Assembly (NCBI GenBank): GCA_934101175.1
Contig: CAKOQC010000001.1
Span: 62,001-126,000, forward strand
Direction of reading: 5' to 3'
Source of the DNA: RUG705 sp934101175
GTDB taxonomy: Bacteria; Bacillota_I; Bacilli_A; RF39; UBA660
DNA length: 64,000 bases
Shown here: piece by piece, positions 46,309 to 55,140 of the stretch
Position numbering within the stretch: position 1 is the stretch's first letter
How the letters are laid out: every line of letters starts with the position of its first letter
Notes under the pieces: generated by a model
Database searches by the model: none
Told to the model about the DNA's origin: nothing
Seen by the model: the letters and a program-made list of their open reading frames with translations, nothing else
Translations under genes and position numbers: made by a program

Positions 46309-46509
46309 ATGATAGAAAAGCATATTGAAAACATGGGAAAAGTAAAGTTTGGTAAATTTTACAATAAAAACAATAGAAAAATTACAAACGAAAACACAAG
46401 TCCAATAATAAATTGTAAGTTAGTAAAAATAGTAAGTGAAAAAGAAATTTCATCAAAGATAGCAAATGATTATGTGTATTCAATATTATCAAAAGGAGAA
46501 AAAATATGA
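46309..46509 (+). CDS. small uncharacterised protein coupled to a phosphatase gene
   Basis: 66 residues, basic, not recognised; contains MGKVKFGKFYNKNNRKI and ends IANDYVYSILSKGEKI. The stop TGA overlaps the ATG of the next gene (ATGA), so the two are translationally coupled. AAGGTAAA site upstream. The coupling is the main support that it is real. Confidence 0.55.
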   Translation: MIEKHIENMGKVKFGKFYNKNNRKITNENTSPIINCKLVKIVSEKEISSKIANDYVYSILSKGEKI

Positions 46510-47024
46510 AAATATATATGATAAGACACGGAAAAGCAGACTATCGCTATGGAGATAGTCATAATTTTATAGGACATGGCAATGATCTTGCTCCATTAGA
46601 TGAAGAATATATAAATGATGTAATTAAAACTGCTAAAGATGATAGATTAAAAAAAGCTGCATTAATAGTATCATCTCCTTACACTAGAGCATTGCAAACT
46701 GCAGCAATTATTTCTAAAGAAATAGGTCTTGATATAAAGATAGAACCTGATCTAAGAGAATGGGAACCAGATACAACCTATCAATATACAGTCAGTGAAA
46801 TGAAGGAATATTACCGAGATTATCGAAGTAATAATGGTCATCATCCTAAAGAAAGAACAGTAAAGTGGGAGTCGACCGAAAAACTCAAAAAAAGAGTTCA
46901 AAGTGTTATTGATAAATATCAAAAATACGATTGTATTATCTTTGTTTTTCATAAAATGGCTATTGAATCTATTACTGGTATTAAAGATACTAAAAATGCT
47001 GAGATAATTGAATACAATATCTAG
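46506..47024 (+). CDS. histidine phosphatase family protein
   Basis: 172 residues. The phosphoglycerate-mutase-like fold: MIRHGKADYR with the phospho-acceptor His (RHG), SSPYTRALQTAAIIS, acidic LREWEPD and the second His in IIFVFHKMAIESITG (usually HG, here HK). Cytoplasmic phosphatase of unknown substrate. AAAGGAG ribosome binding site. Ends at a bidirectional terminator. Confidence 0.88.
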   Translation: MKIYMIRHGKADYRYGDSHNFIGHGNDLAPLDEEYINDVIKTAKDDRLKKAALIVSSPYTRALQTAAIISKEIGLDIKIEPDLREWEPDTTYQYTVSEMKEYYRDYRSNNGHHPKERTVKWESTEKLKKRVQSVIDKYQKYDCIIFVFHKMAIESITGIKDTKNAEIIEYNI

Positions 47025-47094
47025 GCATCATTATTAAATTTTACACAAATCTAATTCAAAGATGAAAATGAAAATATAAAACAAAATATATAAA

Positions 47095-47142
47095 AACCTA
47101 TAAGATATAATCTTCTTAACCAGAAAATAAATCTTATAGGTT
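47095..47142. terminator. bidirectional terminator
   Basis: AACCTATAAGAT / ATCTTATAGGTT perfect 12-bp stem between two convergent genes. Confidence 0.8.
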
Positions 47143-47176
47143 ATTTAATTTATAATTTAAACTTTAGGTATAAATA

Positions 47177-49276
47177 TTAGTCTTTTTTAAGTGTCAAAGT
47201 TTTAGGATTAATTGCTCCTAGAATAGTAACTCTTAAATTATTACCATAAACATCTATATCATTCAATCTTACAACGACTTTAGTACCCATCTTCAAATAC
47301 GTATCATTATTCTCATCATAAAATAACTTTCTCTTTTTATTATATTTAAAGTTTTCACTCAAATCATTTAATGGAACTGTAATATCAATTGAATTAATTC
47401 TAAGTTTAATTCTACTTCCAATATCCAATATAACACATTCAAATTCTTCACCAATATTGTTTCGCATACTCTCAATAATTGAATTTTTTTCTGCTAACTG
47501 TTCTGCTAAATCAGCTCTTCTACTCATAATTGAAGATCTAGTACAAAGATCACTAAGTCTCTTTTCCATTGCATCAATATCAATATTTTCAATAAGTTCA
47601 GGAGTATCTAATAACATATCAAGTTCCATATGAACTAGCAAATCAGGAAGCCTTCTAATCGGAGAAGTAAAGTGTGTATAAAAATACAAAGCTAAAGCAA
47701 AATGGCCTGAATTATAAGTAGAATATCTTGCACGTTTCATAAATTTAAGTAAAATAGTCGATAATATTTGATAATCTTTATCATCTTGAAGTTGTTTTTG
47801 AATTTTTTGTAAAGCAATAGGACTATCAAGCTCCTTTAATGGTCTAATTCTCTTACCTAAATCATTAATTGCTCTAATTGCTTCATTAACTTTTCTTAAT
47901 TCCGGATATTCATGAACTCTAAATACTCCAGGCAATGGTGAATAATATAAGAATTTAGCAACTTCCGAATTAGCAGCAAGCATTAAATATTCAATTAATT
48001 TTCTAGCAGGACTTTCACCCATGCAATGATAAGATATAAGCTTTCCATCACTATCATATACTTTTTCTAATTCTGTATTTGCAAAAGTAATAGCACCATC
48101 TTCATTCATTCTTTCTCTAATTCTAACAGCAGCTGTATTAAGTAACCAAATATTCTCCACAAAATCTTCATATCCTTCTGGAATACCTTCATTTTTTAAA
48201 ATAACATCAACATCATCATAAGTCATCTTTTTATCGGAATTAATTACAGATTTAACTATTTGTGTATTATGAATATAACCATGTTCATCTATATCCATCA
48301 CTACCGTTATAGTAAGTCTGTCTTCTCCTTGATTTAAAGAACATATTCCATTTGATAAAATATGATGAAACATATGAAATACTGAATTATTTAAATATAA
48401 ACTAGTAGTTTTATCACAAGCCCTCTCAAATAGTAATGATCCTTTCTTAACATAATGAGAAACATTTGAAATATGTACATATGCTCTAATATATCCGTTT
48501 TCTAGTCTAACAGCACTACAAGCATCATCCATATCTTTAGTGTATGTTCCATCAATCGTCATTGTCTTAAGACTACGAAAATCTTTTCTTTTAGATAAAT
48601 TCTCATTACTAATATCTTTAGGAAGTCTAGACAATTCTTCCATATAAGCATCACTATACTCATCATCAAACCCAAAATTAATTCCTATCTCAATTTCTTT
48701 TCTATTAGGACTGTCTTTAATCTTAAGTTTCTTAATAAGAATAGCATTGCAGTATTCATCATCACTATTAACATCAATATCAACCAAAATGATATCACCA
48801 TCTAATAGTTCTTTCATATCATTTTTATCTAGACTAACTTTAATATTCTTGTGATACGGAATTACTTTTTTAACTCCATTTTCAATAACTACTTCACAAG
48901 TAATGTTCTTAATTCTTCTATCAACAACAGATACAATCTCTGCTTCATGATTTTCATTAAGCTTAAAGGCTACAATATCATTAAAAATAATAGCGTCAAA
49001 TGAATCACTTGCTAGTGGTATCATTTCTCCGTCATAAAATATTACATTTTTGCCTGATAAAGTCGTACTTATTTCCCCAATCAATAAATCATCAGGAAAT
49101 AGTTGATATTTATTAGCAACTTGTAAAACCTTACCATCAAGTTTAAGTTCTAAAAGCAAATTTTCAAGATTCATCGTATCCAAATTAGTCTTTTCTCTTA
49201 ACTCTTTAAAATTAATTTTTCCATTTCTTTCCTCAATTAAATTAATTATTATATCTTTTACTTCATTATTCATCAT
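47177..49276 (-). CDS. second RNase R/RNase II-family exoribonuclease
   Basis: 699 residues, same domain order as the gene at 40250: winged helix, OB region, RNB domain and a C-terminal S1-like domain without the long basic tail. The catalytic aspartates are kept (TIDGTYTKDMDDACS), as are SNGICSLNQGEDRLT and HFTSPIRRLPDLLVH. The canonical Tyr of IRRYPDL is Leu, and the P-rich RVIPMxPxxLSNG region reads VFHMFHHILSNG. So it is probably active but specialised. Starts at 49276 with GGAG upstream; a second ATG is 3 bases in. Confidence 0.88.
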   Translation of the reverse strand: MMNNEVKDIIINLIEERNGKINFKELREKTNLDTMNLENLLLELKLDGKVLQVANKYQLFPDDLLIGEISTTLSGKNVIFYDGEMIPLASDSFDAIIFNDIVAFKLNENHEAEIVSVVDRRIKNITCEVVIENGVKKVIPYHKNIKVSLDKNDMKELLDGDIILVDIDVNSDDEYCNAILIKKLKIKDSPNRKEIEIGINFGFDDEYSDAYMEELSRLPKDISNENLSKRKDFRSLKTMTIDGTYTKDMDDACSAVRLENGYIRAYVHISNVSHYVKKGSLLFERACDKTTSLYLNNSVFHMFHHILSNGICSLNQGEDRLTITVVMDIDEHGYIHNTQIVKSVINSDKKMTYDDVDVILKNEGIPEGYEDFVENIWLLNTAAVRIRERMNEDGAITFANTELEKVYDSDGKLISYHCMGESPARKLIEYLMLAANSEVAKFLYYSPLPGVFRVHEYPELRKVNEAIRAINDLGKRIRPLKELDSPIALQKIQKQLQDDKDYQILSTILLKFMKRARYSTYNSGHFALALYFYTHFTSPIRRLPDLLVHMELDMLLDTPELIENIDIDAMEKRLSDLCTRSSIMSRRADLAEQLAEKNSIIESMRNNIGEEFECVILDIGSRIKLRINSIDITVPLNDLSENFKYNKKRKLFYDENNDTYLKMGTKVVVRLNDIDVYGNNLRVTILGAINPKTLTLKKD

Positions 49277-49398
49277 TACACTCCATACACATAAGTTACC
49301 TTCAATATAAATATATTAAAAAAATAAGAAAAATACAACATACTTTACACATATTTGATATTATAAATTTAACTACTAGTATCATTATAATTAAAATC

Positions 49399-49426
49399 TT
49401 GTAATTTATAAAATATATGATAAAAT
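49399..49426 (+). promoter_or_regulatory. promoter of the CofE-like gene
   Basis: TTGTAA at 49399-49404, 16-bp spacer, TAAAAT at 49421-49426; AAGGAGG site before ATG 49464. Confidence 0.5.
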
Positions 49427-49463
49427 TAAATTATAACAATAGTACATATAAGGAGGAAAATAA

Positions 49464-50648
49464 ATGAGATATGTAGGTACAGTTGTAAGAGGAATAAGAA
49501 CTCCAATAATAAAGGAAGATACTAATTTAGCAGATACTGTAATAGATTCGATAATGAAAGCTAAAGAGAGTGAAGGTTTTGAATTTAAAGATCATGATAT
49601 AATTGCCATTACTGAAGCTGTTGTAGGTATATCCGAAGGAAACTATGTCACTGTTTCTGATATTGCTACTGATGTTACTAGTAAATTTCCTGACAAGGAA
49701 GTCGGTTTAGTATTTCCAATTTTGAGCCGTAATAGATTTTCTATGATATTAAAAGGTATTGCTAGAGGAATGAATAAAATAACTATGTTACTATCATTTC
49801 CAAGCGATGAAGTAGGTAATGGTATCATGGACGAAAACAAATTAGCCCAAAGTCGTTTTACTCTAGATAGTGTAATTACTGAGAAAGAATATTTTGATCA
49901 TTTTGGTGATTTCCTTCATCCATTTACTGGTATTAACATGGTAAATTTTTATAAGAAGTTAATTGAAAGTGAACATTGTAAAGCAGAGTTTGTCTTTTCA
50001 AATAACCCTAAAGACATTCTAAAATATACTAATAATGTTATTAACTGTGATATTCATACTAGATTTAAGACTAAAGAACTATTACAAGAATCTGGTGCCC
50101 ACGTATATGGTTTGTATGAAATAATGAATAAGCCAATAAATGGTTCTGGATATAATCCTGAATATGGTCTATTAGGATCAAATAAATCTACTGAAGAAAG
50201 ATTAAAATTATTCCCTAAAACAGGTGATAAATTAGTTGAAGAAATTCATGAACGTATGTTAAAATTAACTGGTAAAAATATCGAAGTCATGGTTTACGGC
50301 GATGGAGCATTTAAAGATCCCGTTGGACATATTTGGGAATTAGCTGATCCAGTTGTATCACCCGCTTTCACTAAAGGCTTAATTGGTACTCCAAATGAAA
50401 TAAAATTAAAATATGTATCAGATAACAAATTCGCTAATCTCCGTGGAGAAGAACTAGCATCTGCTATTAAAGAAGAAATAAAAGAAAAAGATCAAGATTT
50501 AAAAGGTCAGATGGTAACTCAAGGAACAACTCCAAGAAGACTAACTGACTTAATAGGATCTCTTTGCGATTTAACTTCAGGCTCTGGAGATAAAGGCACT
50601 CCAGTAGTATATATCCAAGGATATTTTGATAATTATGCAAATGATTAA
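49464..50648 (+). CDS. coenzyme F420-0:gamma-glutamyl ligase (CofE)-family protein
   Basis: 394 residues of the CofE/FbiB N-terminal domain family. MRYVGTVVRGIRTPIIKEDTNL, DIIAITEAVVGISEGNYV, VMVYGDGAFKDPVGHIWELADP and GTPNEIKLKYVSDNKF are characteristic. F420 enzymes add gamma-linked glutamates, but this group of organisms is not known to make F420 and no other F420 gene is visible. A related gamma-glutamyl ligation on another substrate is a fair inference. Monocistronic with its own promoter and terminator. Confidence 0.8.
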   Translation: MRYVGTVVRGIRTPIIKEDTNLADTVIDSIMKAKESEGFEFKDHDIIAITEAVVGISEGNYVTVSDIATDVTSKFPDKEVGLVFPILSRNRFSMILKGIARGMNKITMLLSFPSDEVGNGIMDENKLAQSRFTLDSVITEKEYFDHFGDFLHPFTGINMVNFYKKLIESEHCKAEFVFSNNPKDILKYTNNVINCDIHTRFKTKELLQESGAHVYGLYEIMNKPINGSGYNPEYGLLGSNKSTEERLKLFPKTGDKLVEEIHERMLKLTGKNIEVMVYGDGAFKDPVGHIWELADPVVSPAFTKGLIGTPNEIKLKYVSDNKFANLRGEELASAIKEEIKEKDQDLKGQMVTQGTTPRRLTDLIGSLCDLTSGSGDKGTPVVYIQGYFDNYAND

Positions 50649-50687
50649 TATCAATTAAAAATAATAACAATTAAATTTTAAACAAAT

Positions 50688-50733
50688 AAAAAAGCTTTGT
50701 ATAGACTAGTTCACTATCAGAGCTTTTTTTTAT
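50688..50733 (+). terminator. terminator of the CofE-like gene
   Basis: AAAAAAGCT / AGCTTTTTTT outer stem with inner TATAG/CTATC pairing. Bases 50734-50895 up to the RnfC promoter region show nothing clear; a TATAAT at 50896-50901 lacks a good -35. Confidence 0.7.
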
Positions 50734-50949
50734 CTTTTATATTATGTTTTAAATACACCACTTATTATCTTATATTTATATATGGTTCTAAAATATATCT
50801 CATTAAGTAAACACATAAGTTAATATTTTGCATATTTTCTTCTACATATTGAGACATTTATTAACATTTTTCTATGAATTTCCCTTATTTTATTGTATAA
50901 TTATCTTAGAAGTAAATAACTATTAAACTAAGGAAAGGAGATAATCAAT

Positions 50950-52194
50950 ATGGTATTTATTGAAGACCAAAAAGTTAGTCCAACTAAAAAGATTATTGAT
51001 GATTTAGAAATTCAAATTATATATATTCCATTAGAAAGTCGCTTAGGATATAAATATAACCCCATTGTAAATGCTGGAGATTATGTCTGCATCGGTACAA
51101 TTATTGGTAAGAACATCACCTCAGATATGCCGCTATTATCTACTGTCAGTGGAACAGTCGTTGGCTTTGCTGAAAAGTATATTTCTAATGGTAAACTAGT
51201 TAACTGTGTAGTAATAGAAAATGATTTTAAAGAAAAATATCTTGATAAAGTAGGAAAGAAGAAAGATATTACTAAATATAGTAAAGAAGAATTTTTATAT
51301 TTATTAACTCATTATGGTATTACCGGAATGGGCGGTTCTGACTTTCCATCGTATATTAAATATGATACTAAGAAAGAAATTAAATATCTTATCGTAAATG
51401 GCTCTGAATGTGAAATATATCCAAGTGCTGATAGTGCCTTAATGTATAATAATCCTGAAGAAATATTAGAAGGAATAGACGCAATTATGGAGATTATGCA
51501 TATTGAGAAATGCTATATTGCCATCAAAGAAACTAATCATCAAGTAATAAAAAAACTATTAAAATACATAAATACATATCCTAATATCAAAATATATAGT
51601 TTAGAAGATGCTTACCCTTGTGGTTATGAAAGAAATCTTGTAAATACTATTTTAGAATTAAATTATGATAGATATCCACTTGAAGTAGGAGCTATTGTAA
51701 ATAATGTATCAACAATATATTCTATCTATGAACTTTTAAAATATCATAAACCTCCAGTAGAAAGAATTGTTACAATTACTGGCCCTGGTATTAAAAAGCC
51801 TGCTAACTATAAACTAAGAATAGGTACTAATTTTAACGAAGTAATGATGAAAACATCAGGATACAACAAAATGAAAAATCCACTTCTAATAGCCGGAGGA
51901 GCTATGATGGGTTCTCCAATTCCTACTGATGAACTAATAATTACTAAAGATCTTGGATGTATTGTGGCAATAGATTATGAAAAGCCAGAAACAAGCCCTT
52001 GCATTAAATGTGGTAAATGTAGCGAAGTATGTCCAGTTAACTTAATACCATCAATGATTATGAACAATCCTGATAAAGCCAAAGAATTAAAAATAGATAA
52101 ATGTGTTAGTTGTGGTTTATGTTCTTATATCTGCCCAGCTAAAATAGAAGTAAGAAATATAATTAATAATATTAAGGAGGAATTAAAGAAATGA
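50950..52194 (+). CDS. rnfC: RnfC-like electron-transport subunit
   Basis: 414 residues. N-terminal biotinyl-lipoyl-like part, then the NADH-binding SLBB/Complex1_51K region (GGSDFPSYIKYD, LIVNGSECEIYPSADS, DAYPCGYER) and two 4Fe-4S motifs near the end: CIKCGKCSEVCP and CVSCGLCSYICP. RnfC accepts electrons from NADH in the Rnf complex. Start behind AAAGGAG. Stop overlaps the next start (ATGA). rnfA, B, E and G are not adjacent. Confidence 0.88.
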   Translation: MVFIEDQKVSPTKKIIDDLEIQIIYIPLESRLGYKYNPIVNAGDYVCIGTIIGKNITSDMPLLSTVSGTVVGFAEKYISNGKLVNCVVIENDFKEKYLDKVGKKKDITKYSKEEFLYLLTHYGITGMGGSDFPSYIKYDTKKEIKYLIVNGSECEIYPSADSALMYNNPEEILEGIDAIMEIMHIEKCYIAIKETNHQVIKKLLKYINTYPNIKIYSLEDAYPCGYERNLVNTILELNYDRYPLEVGAIVNNVSTIYSIYELLKYHKPPVERIVTITGPGIKKPANYKLRIGTNFNEVMMKTSGYNKMKNPLLIAGGAMMGSPIPTDELIITKDLGCIVAIDYEKPETSPCIKCGKCSEVCPVNLIPSMIMNNPDKAKELKIDKCVSCGLCSYICPAKIEVRNIINNIKEELKK

Positions 52195-53159
52195 ATTTTA
52201 TAACTCCTAAAGGTACTTATGTTAAATCAAATAATAGTGTATCTAAAATAAATAGAAATTATTTATATACTTTAATATTCTTTATCATATACTTACTTAT
52301 TTATAATTTAATATTAAGAGATACCATTACCATTCTAAATATCTTAAAAACTTTACTAGGAACTACTCTTTGTAGTATTGCCTCTGATTGCTTTTTCGGA
52401 TATGTAAAGAATAATAAATCAAAGATTACTAGTACTACAATATCTATTGCTCTAATAATTACTATTTTTAATTATAACGGAAAAATAATGATTTCAATTA
52501 TTGCAGCACTTATCTCAATCATTGCAAAATATATTTATAAAAATATTAGTTTATCTTGTACATTATATGGTATTATTGCTATCTATCTATATCGTTATTA
52601 TCAAAATAATTTTGCTTATCCAATAGATAATATTCTTACAATAAAAAACCTAATTAATAATCAAGGTTTCATTGCTGTTTTATTCAATAATATCTATATA
52701 ACTCCAATAGTGTCATTATTAGTATTCTTCTATCTATTTTATAAAAAATCTATCAAATATAATATTTATTTTTCATATATCTTAACTTATCTTATAATCA
52801 TATTGTTATCAGGATTACTTAATCATCAAGATATATATTATTTCATATCTTCCGTTATTAGTAGTAATATTTTCTTCTTTAGTATATATTTATTACCTGA
52901 TCATGGAATAACTCCTGAGATAAGTAGAGGTCAAATCCTATATGGTATTATTCTAGGAATAATTACTAGTATACTCACATGCTTTATTCCTAATATTGCT
53001 ATAATTATTACTTTAATTATAGGACCAATAATTTTTACTAAGTATCTTGATAATCTAAGTATAAAACTTAAATATAATGAAAAATATTATATGAATACTA
53101 TATATATTTGTATTTCTTTAGTAGTAGTAACTATTATAATATTAAAATTATTCAAATAG
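52191..53159 (+). CDS. rnfD: RnfD-like membrane subunit
   Basis: 322 residues with nine or so membrane helices, NqrB/RnfD family. The segment LLPDHGITPEISRGQILYGIILGIIT matches the conserved TDxVTSPxxxxGQxIYG region. The usual SGAT site for covalent FMN is not evident, so its redox role may be altered. Coupled to rnfC by ATGA and a GGAGG site. Very AT-rich codon use, as expected for the genome. Confidence 0.75.
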   Translation: MNFITPKGTYVKSNNSVSKINRNYLYTLIFFIIYLLIYNLILRDTITILNILKTLLGTTLCSIASDCFFGYVKNNKSKITSTTISIALIITIFNYNGKIMISIIAALISIIAKYIYKNISLSCTLYGIIAIYLYRYYQNNFAYPIDNILTIKNLINNQGFIAVLFNNIYITPIVSLLVFFYLFYKKSIKYNIYFSYILTYLIIILLSGLLNHQDIYYFISSVISSNIFFFSIYLLPDHGITPEISRGQILYGIILGIITSILTCFIPNIAIIITLIIGPIIFTKYLDNLSIKLKYNEKYYMNTIYICISLVVVTIIILKLFK

Positions 53160-53190
53160 ACATTTTTTTAAAAATGTCTATTTATTTTTC
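53157..53190 (+). terminator. terminator of rnfCD
   Basis: TAGACATTTTT / AAAATGTCTA stem directly at the stop codon, followed by TTTATTTTTC. Confidence 0.85.
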
Positions 53191-53199
53191 TTAAAAGCC

Positions 53200-53228
53200 T
53201 AGTCAAGTAGGAATATATTTGTTATAAT
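53200..53228 (+). promoter_or_regulatory. promoter of the SUMF1-like surface protein gene
   Basis: TAGTCA at 53200-53205, 17-bp spacer, TATAAT at 53223-53228. No inverted repeats or cassette homology here, unlike the genes at 13888 and 22964. Confidence 0.5.
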
Positions 53229-53284
53229 TATGTATAGTATAAAATAATAAGTCGAAAAAAGGTAAAGAAAAGAGGGCATCACAT

Positions 53285-55102
53285 ATGAATAAGCAAAATA
53301 GCATCATAACTGTTTTATTATTAGGTTTTGTTTTTACTTTTCTAGGTAGTACAATAGCATATTTAACCTGGAGAAGTGATGAAGCTAGTAAAACAGTTAT
53401 AAGATTTACTATAGGTAATGGCTTTTCATGTGCAGCCGATGGTGGCGGAGACATCACATCAGCTACCATTAATTTAGTACCAACAGAAGTTAATGATAAT
53501 ACAAAAGATAATTATATAAAAAGAGAAATAAAAGTAATGCCTTTAAATAATTTAAATAAAAGTATCTATATGGATTTATGGTTAGATATTAAAAGCATTA
53601 CATCAGGATTATCTAATAGCGATAACTTAATGTATTCATTTACTACTAGTAGTACTAGTCCTGAAACTGATGTCATAGTAAGTGGTAACTTTAAAAATAA
53701 GATGGCTAATGACACTATTAGTTTATTTAGTGAAAAAGAATATGCTACTACCATAACTGACACATATTATTTATGGCTTTGGTTAGATGCCGCCGAAACT
53801 AGTCCTACAACAATGAATCAAACATTTGAATTATCTCTAAATGGTAGTTGTGTAGATGAACTTCAAGTCAAAGAAGATATCTCTCCAGATTTGAAAACCG
53901 GTTTAGTTCCTATTGTTTTTGATACTACTGGAAGTAATACTATTATAAAAACTGTATCAAGTGATAATAATTCTTGGTATAATTATGCCAATAAAGAATG
54001 GGCAAATGCCGTATTAGTAAAAGAAAGCGGCACTCAAACTAGAGAGTATTATCAGAATACTCCCAATGTCGAAATCACTTCTTCAGACATCTTAGCATAT
54101 TATGTCTGGATACCTCGTTATAAATATAAAATATGGACAACTACTACCAGTAAAGAGGGCAGTGAAACATCAATAGATATCGTTTTTGAAACCAAAGGTG
54201 TTGAAAAATCTACTGGCAGTACTACTGATAAATATCTAACTCATCCAGCCTTTACTTTTGGAAATACTGAAGTTAATGGTATTTGGATAGGTAAATTTGA
54301 AACAACTGGCACCGAAGCTAGTCCTACAATATTACCAGATAATATTTCTCTTGTAGACCAAACAGTTGGCACTCAGTATCTCACAGCTAAAAAATTCTCA
54401 AATTATGGATTACCTTCTACAATGGATGCCCATATGGCAAAAGGTAGTGAATGGAGTGCTGCCTCATATCTTTCTCACAGTATCTATGGTGTAAATAGAG
54501 AAATATATATTAATAACTCATCTAAAATGTATACCGGAAGAAGTGGGGGAAATGTTGGAGGTTCTACTACAGCTAGTTCAATATATTCTAATGGTTCTGC
54601 TTTAGTAAGATATAATAACTATGGTTACTACACATGGAATGGCTTTCTACTAAGTTATAACACTAATACTTTAAGTAGCACTAGAGATTTAACTAAAGTA
54701 GCAAGTACTACCGGTAACATTACCGGCATCTATGATATGTCTGGTGGTTCTCACGAGTATCTTATGAGTTATTATAGCGGTGCTAGTAGTACCTGGGGTT
54801 CTACTTCAGGAAAAGATAGAGCAGGATTTACAAGCACCCCACCTAGTTCACACTATGATGATTATGTAACTGATGATTTTCTAACTGCTTGTAATAATGG
54901 ACCATGTTTTGGTTATGGTACTTTTGAAGTAAATAGATGGTATGGTGATGTAGCAGACTTCACTACTAAAAGTAACCCATGGATAACTGCTGGCGGTGAC
55001 TATTTAAGTGGTAATCTAGCTGGTGCCTTCGACTTTGATGCTTCAGATGGAGATGCTAATAATAAAACGACATTTCGTTCTGTTCTAGTATCAACAGAAT
55101 AA
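53285..55102 (+). CDS. SipW-signal surface protein with SUMF1/FGE-like domain
   Basis: 605 residues. Hydrophobic N terminus (about 7-25) with LGSTIAYLTWRSDEASKT, the same signal type as at 13888. Residues about 30-200 form a beta-rich domain (SCAADGGGDITSATINLVPTE, WLWLDAAETSPTTMNQTF). The C-terminal half (about 265-605) starts VWIPRYKYKIW and has GKFETTG, YDMSGGSHEYLMSYY and the end GGDYLSGN...TTFRSVLVS. These recall formylglycine-generating-enzyme/C-type-lectin-like folds used for binding. No catalytic cysteine pair is evident. Probably displayed on the cell surface. Confidence 0.75.
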   Translation: MNKQNSIITVLLLGFVFTFLGSTIAYLTWRSDEASKTVIRFTIGNGFSCAADGGGDITSATINLVPTEVNDNTKDNYIKREIKVMPLNNLNKSIYMDLWLDIKSITSGLSNSDNLMYSFTTSSTSPETDVIVSGNFKNKMANDTISLFSEKEYATTITDTYYLWLWLDAAETSPTTMNQTFELSLNGSCVDELQVKEDISPDLKTGLVPIVFDTTGSNTIIKTVSSDNNSWYNYANKEWANAVLVKESGTQTREYYQNTPNVEITSSDILAYYVWIPRYKYKIWTTTTSKEGSETSIDIVFETKGVEKSTGSTTDKYLTHPAFTFGNTEVNGIWIGKFETTGTEASPTILPDNISLVDQTVGTQYLTAKKFSNYGLPSTMDAHMAKGSEWSAASYLSHSIYGVNREIYINNSSKMYTGRSGGNVGGSTTASSIYSNGSALVRYNNYGYYTWNGFLLSYNTNTLSSTRDLTKVASTTGNITGIYDMSGGSHEYLMSYYSGASSTWGSTSGKDRAGFTSTPPSSHYDDYVTDDFLTACNNGPCFGYGTFEVNRWYGDVADFTTKSNPWITAGGDYLSGNLAGAFDFDASDGDANNKTTFRSVLVSTE

Positions 55103-55111
55103 TAATAAAAG

Positions 55112-55134
55112 CCTTAGCATAAAATTTACTAAGG
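55112..55134 (+). promoter_or_regulatory. hairpin covering the next ribosome binding site
   Basis: CCTTAG (55112-55117) pairs with CTAAGG (55129-55134), which is part of the AAGGTGAT site of the gene at 55141. May reduce translation, or be a weak terminator lacking a T run. Confidence 0.4.
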
Positions 55135-55140
55135 TGATAT

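Noticed and set aside
53200..53284. Fourth invertible cassette before the SUMF1-like gene
   Set aside because: A TCAAGTA fragment occurs near 53203, but there is no partner repeat and no homology to the cassette interior.
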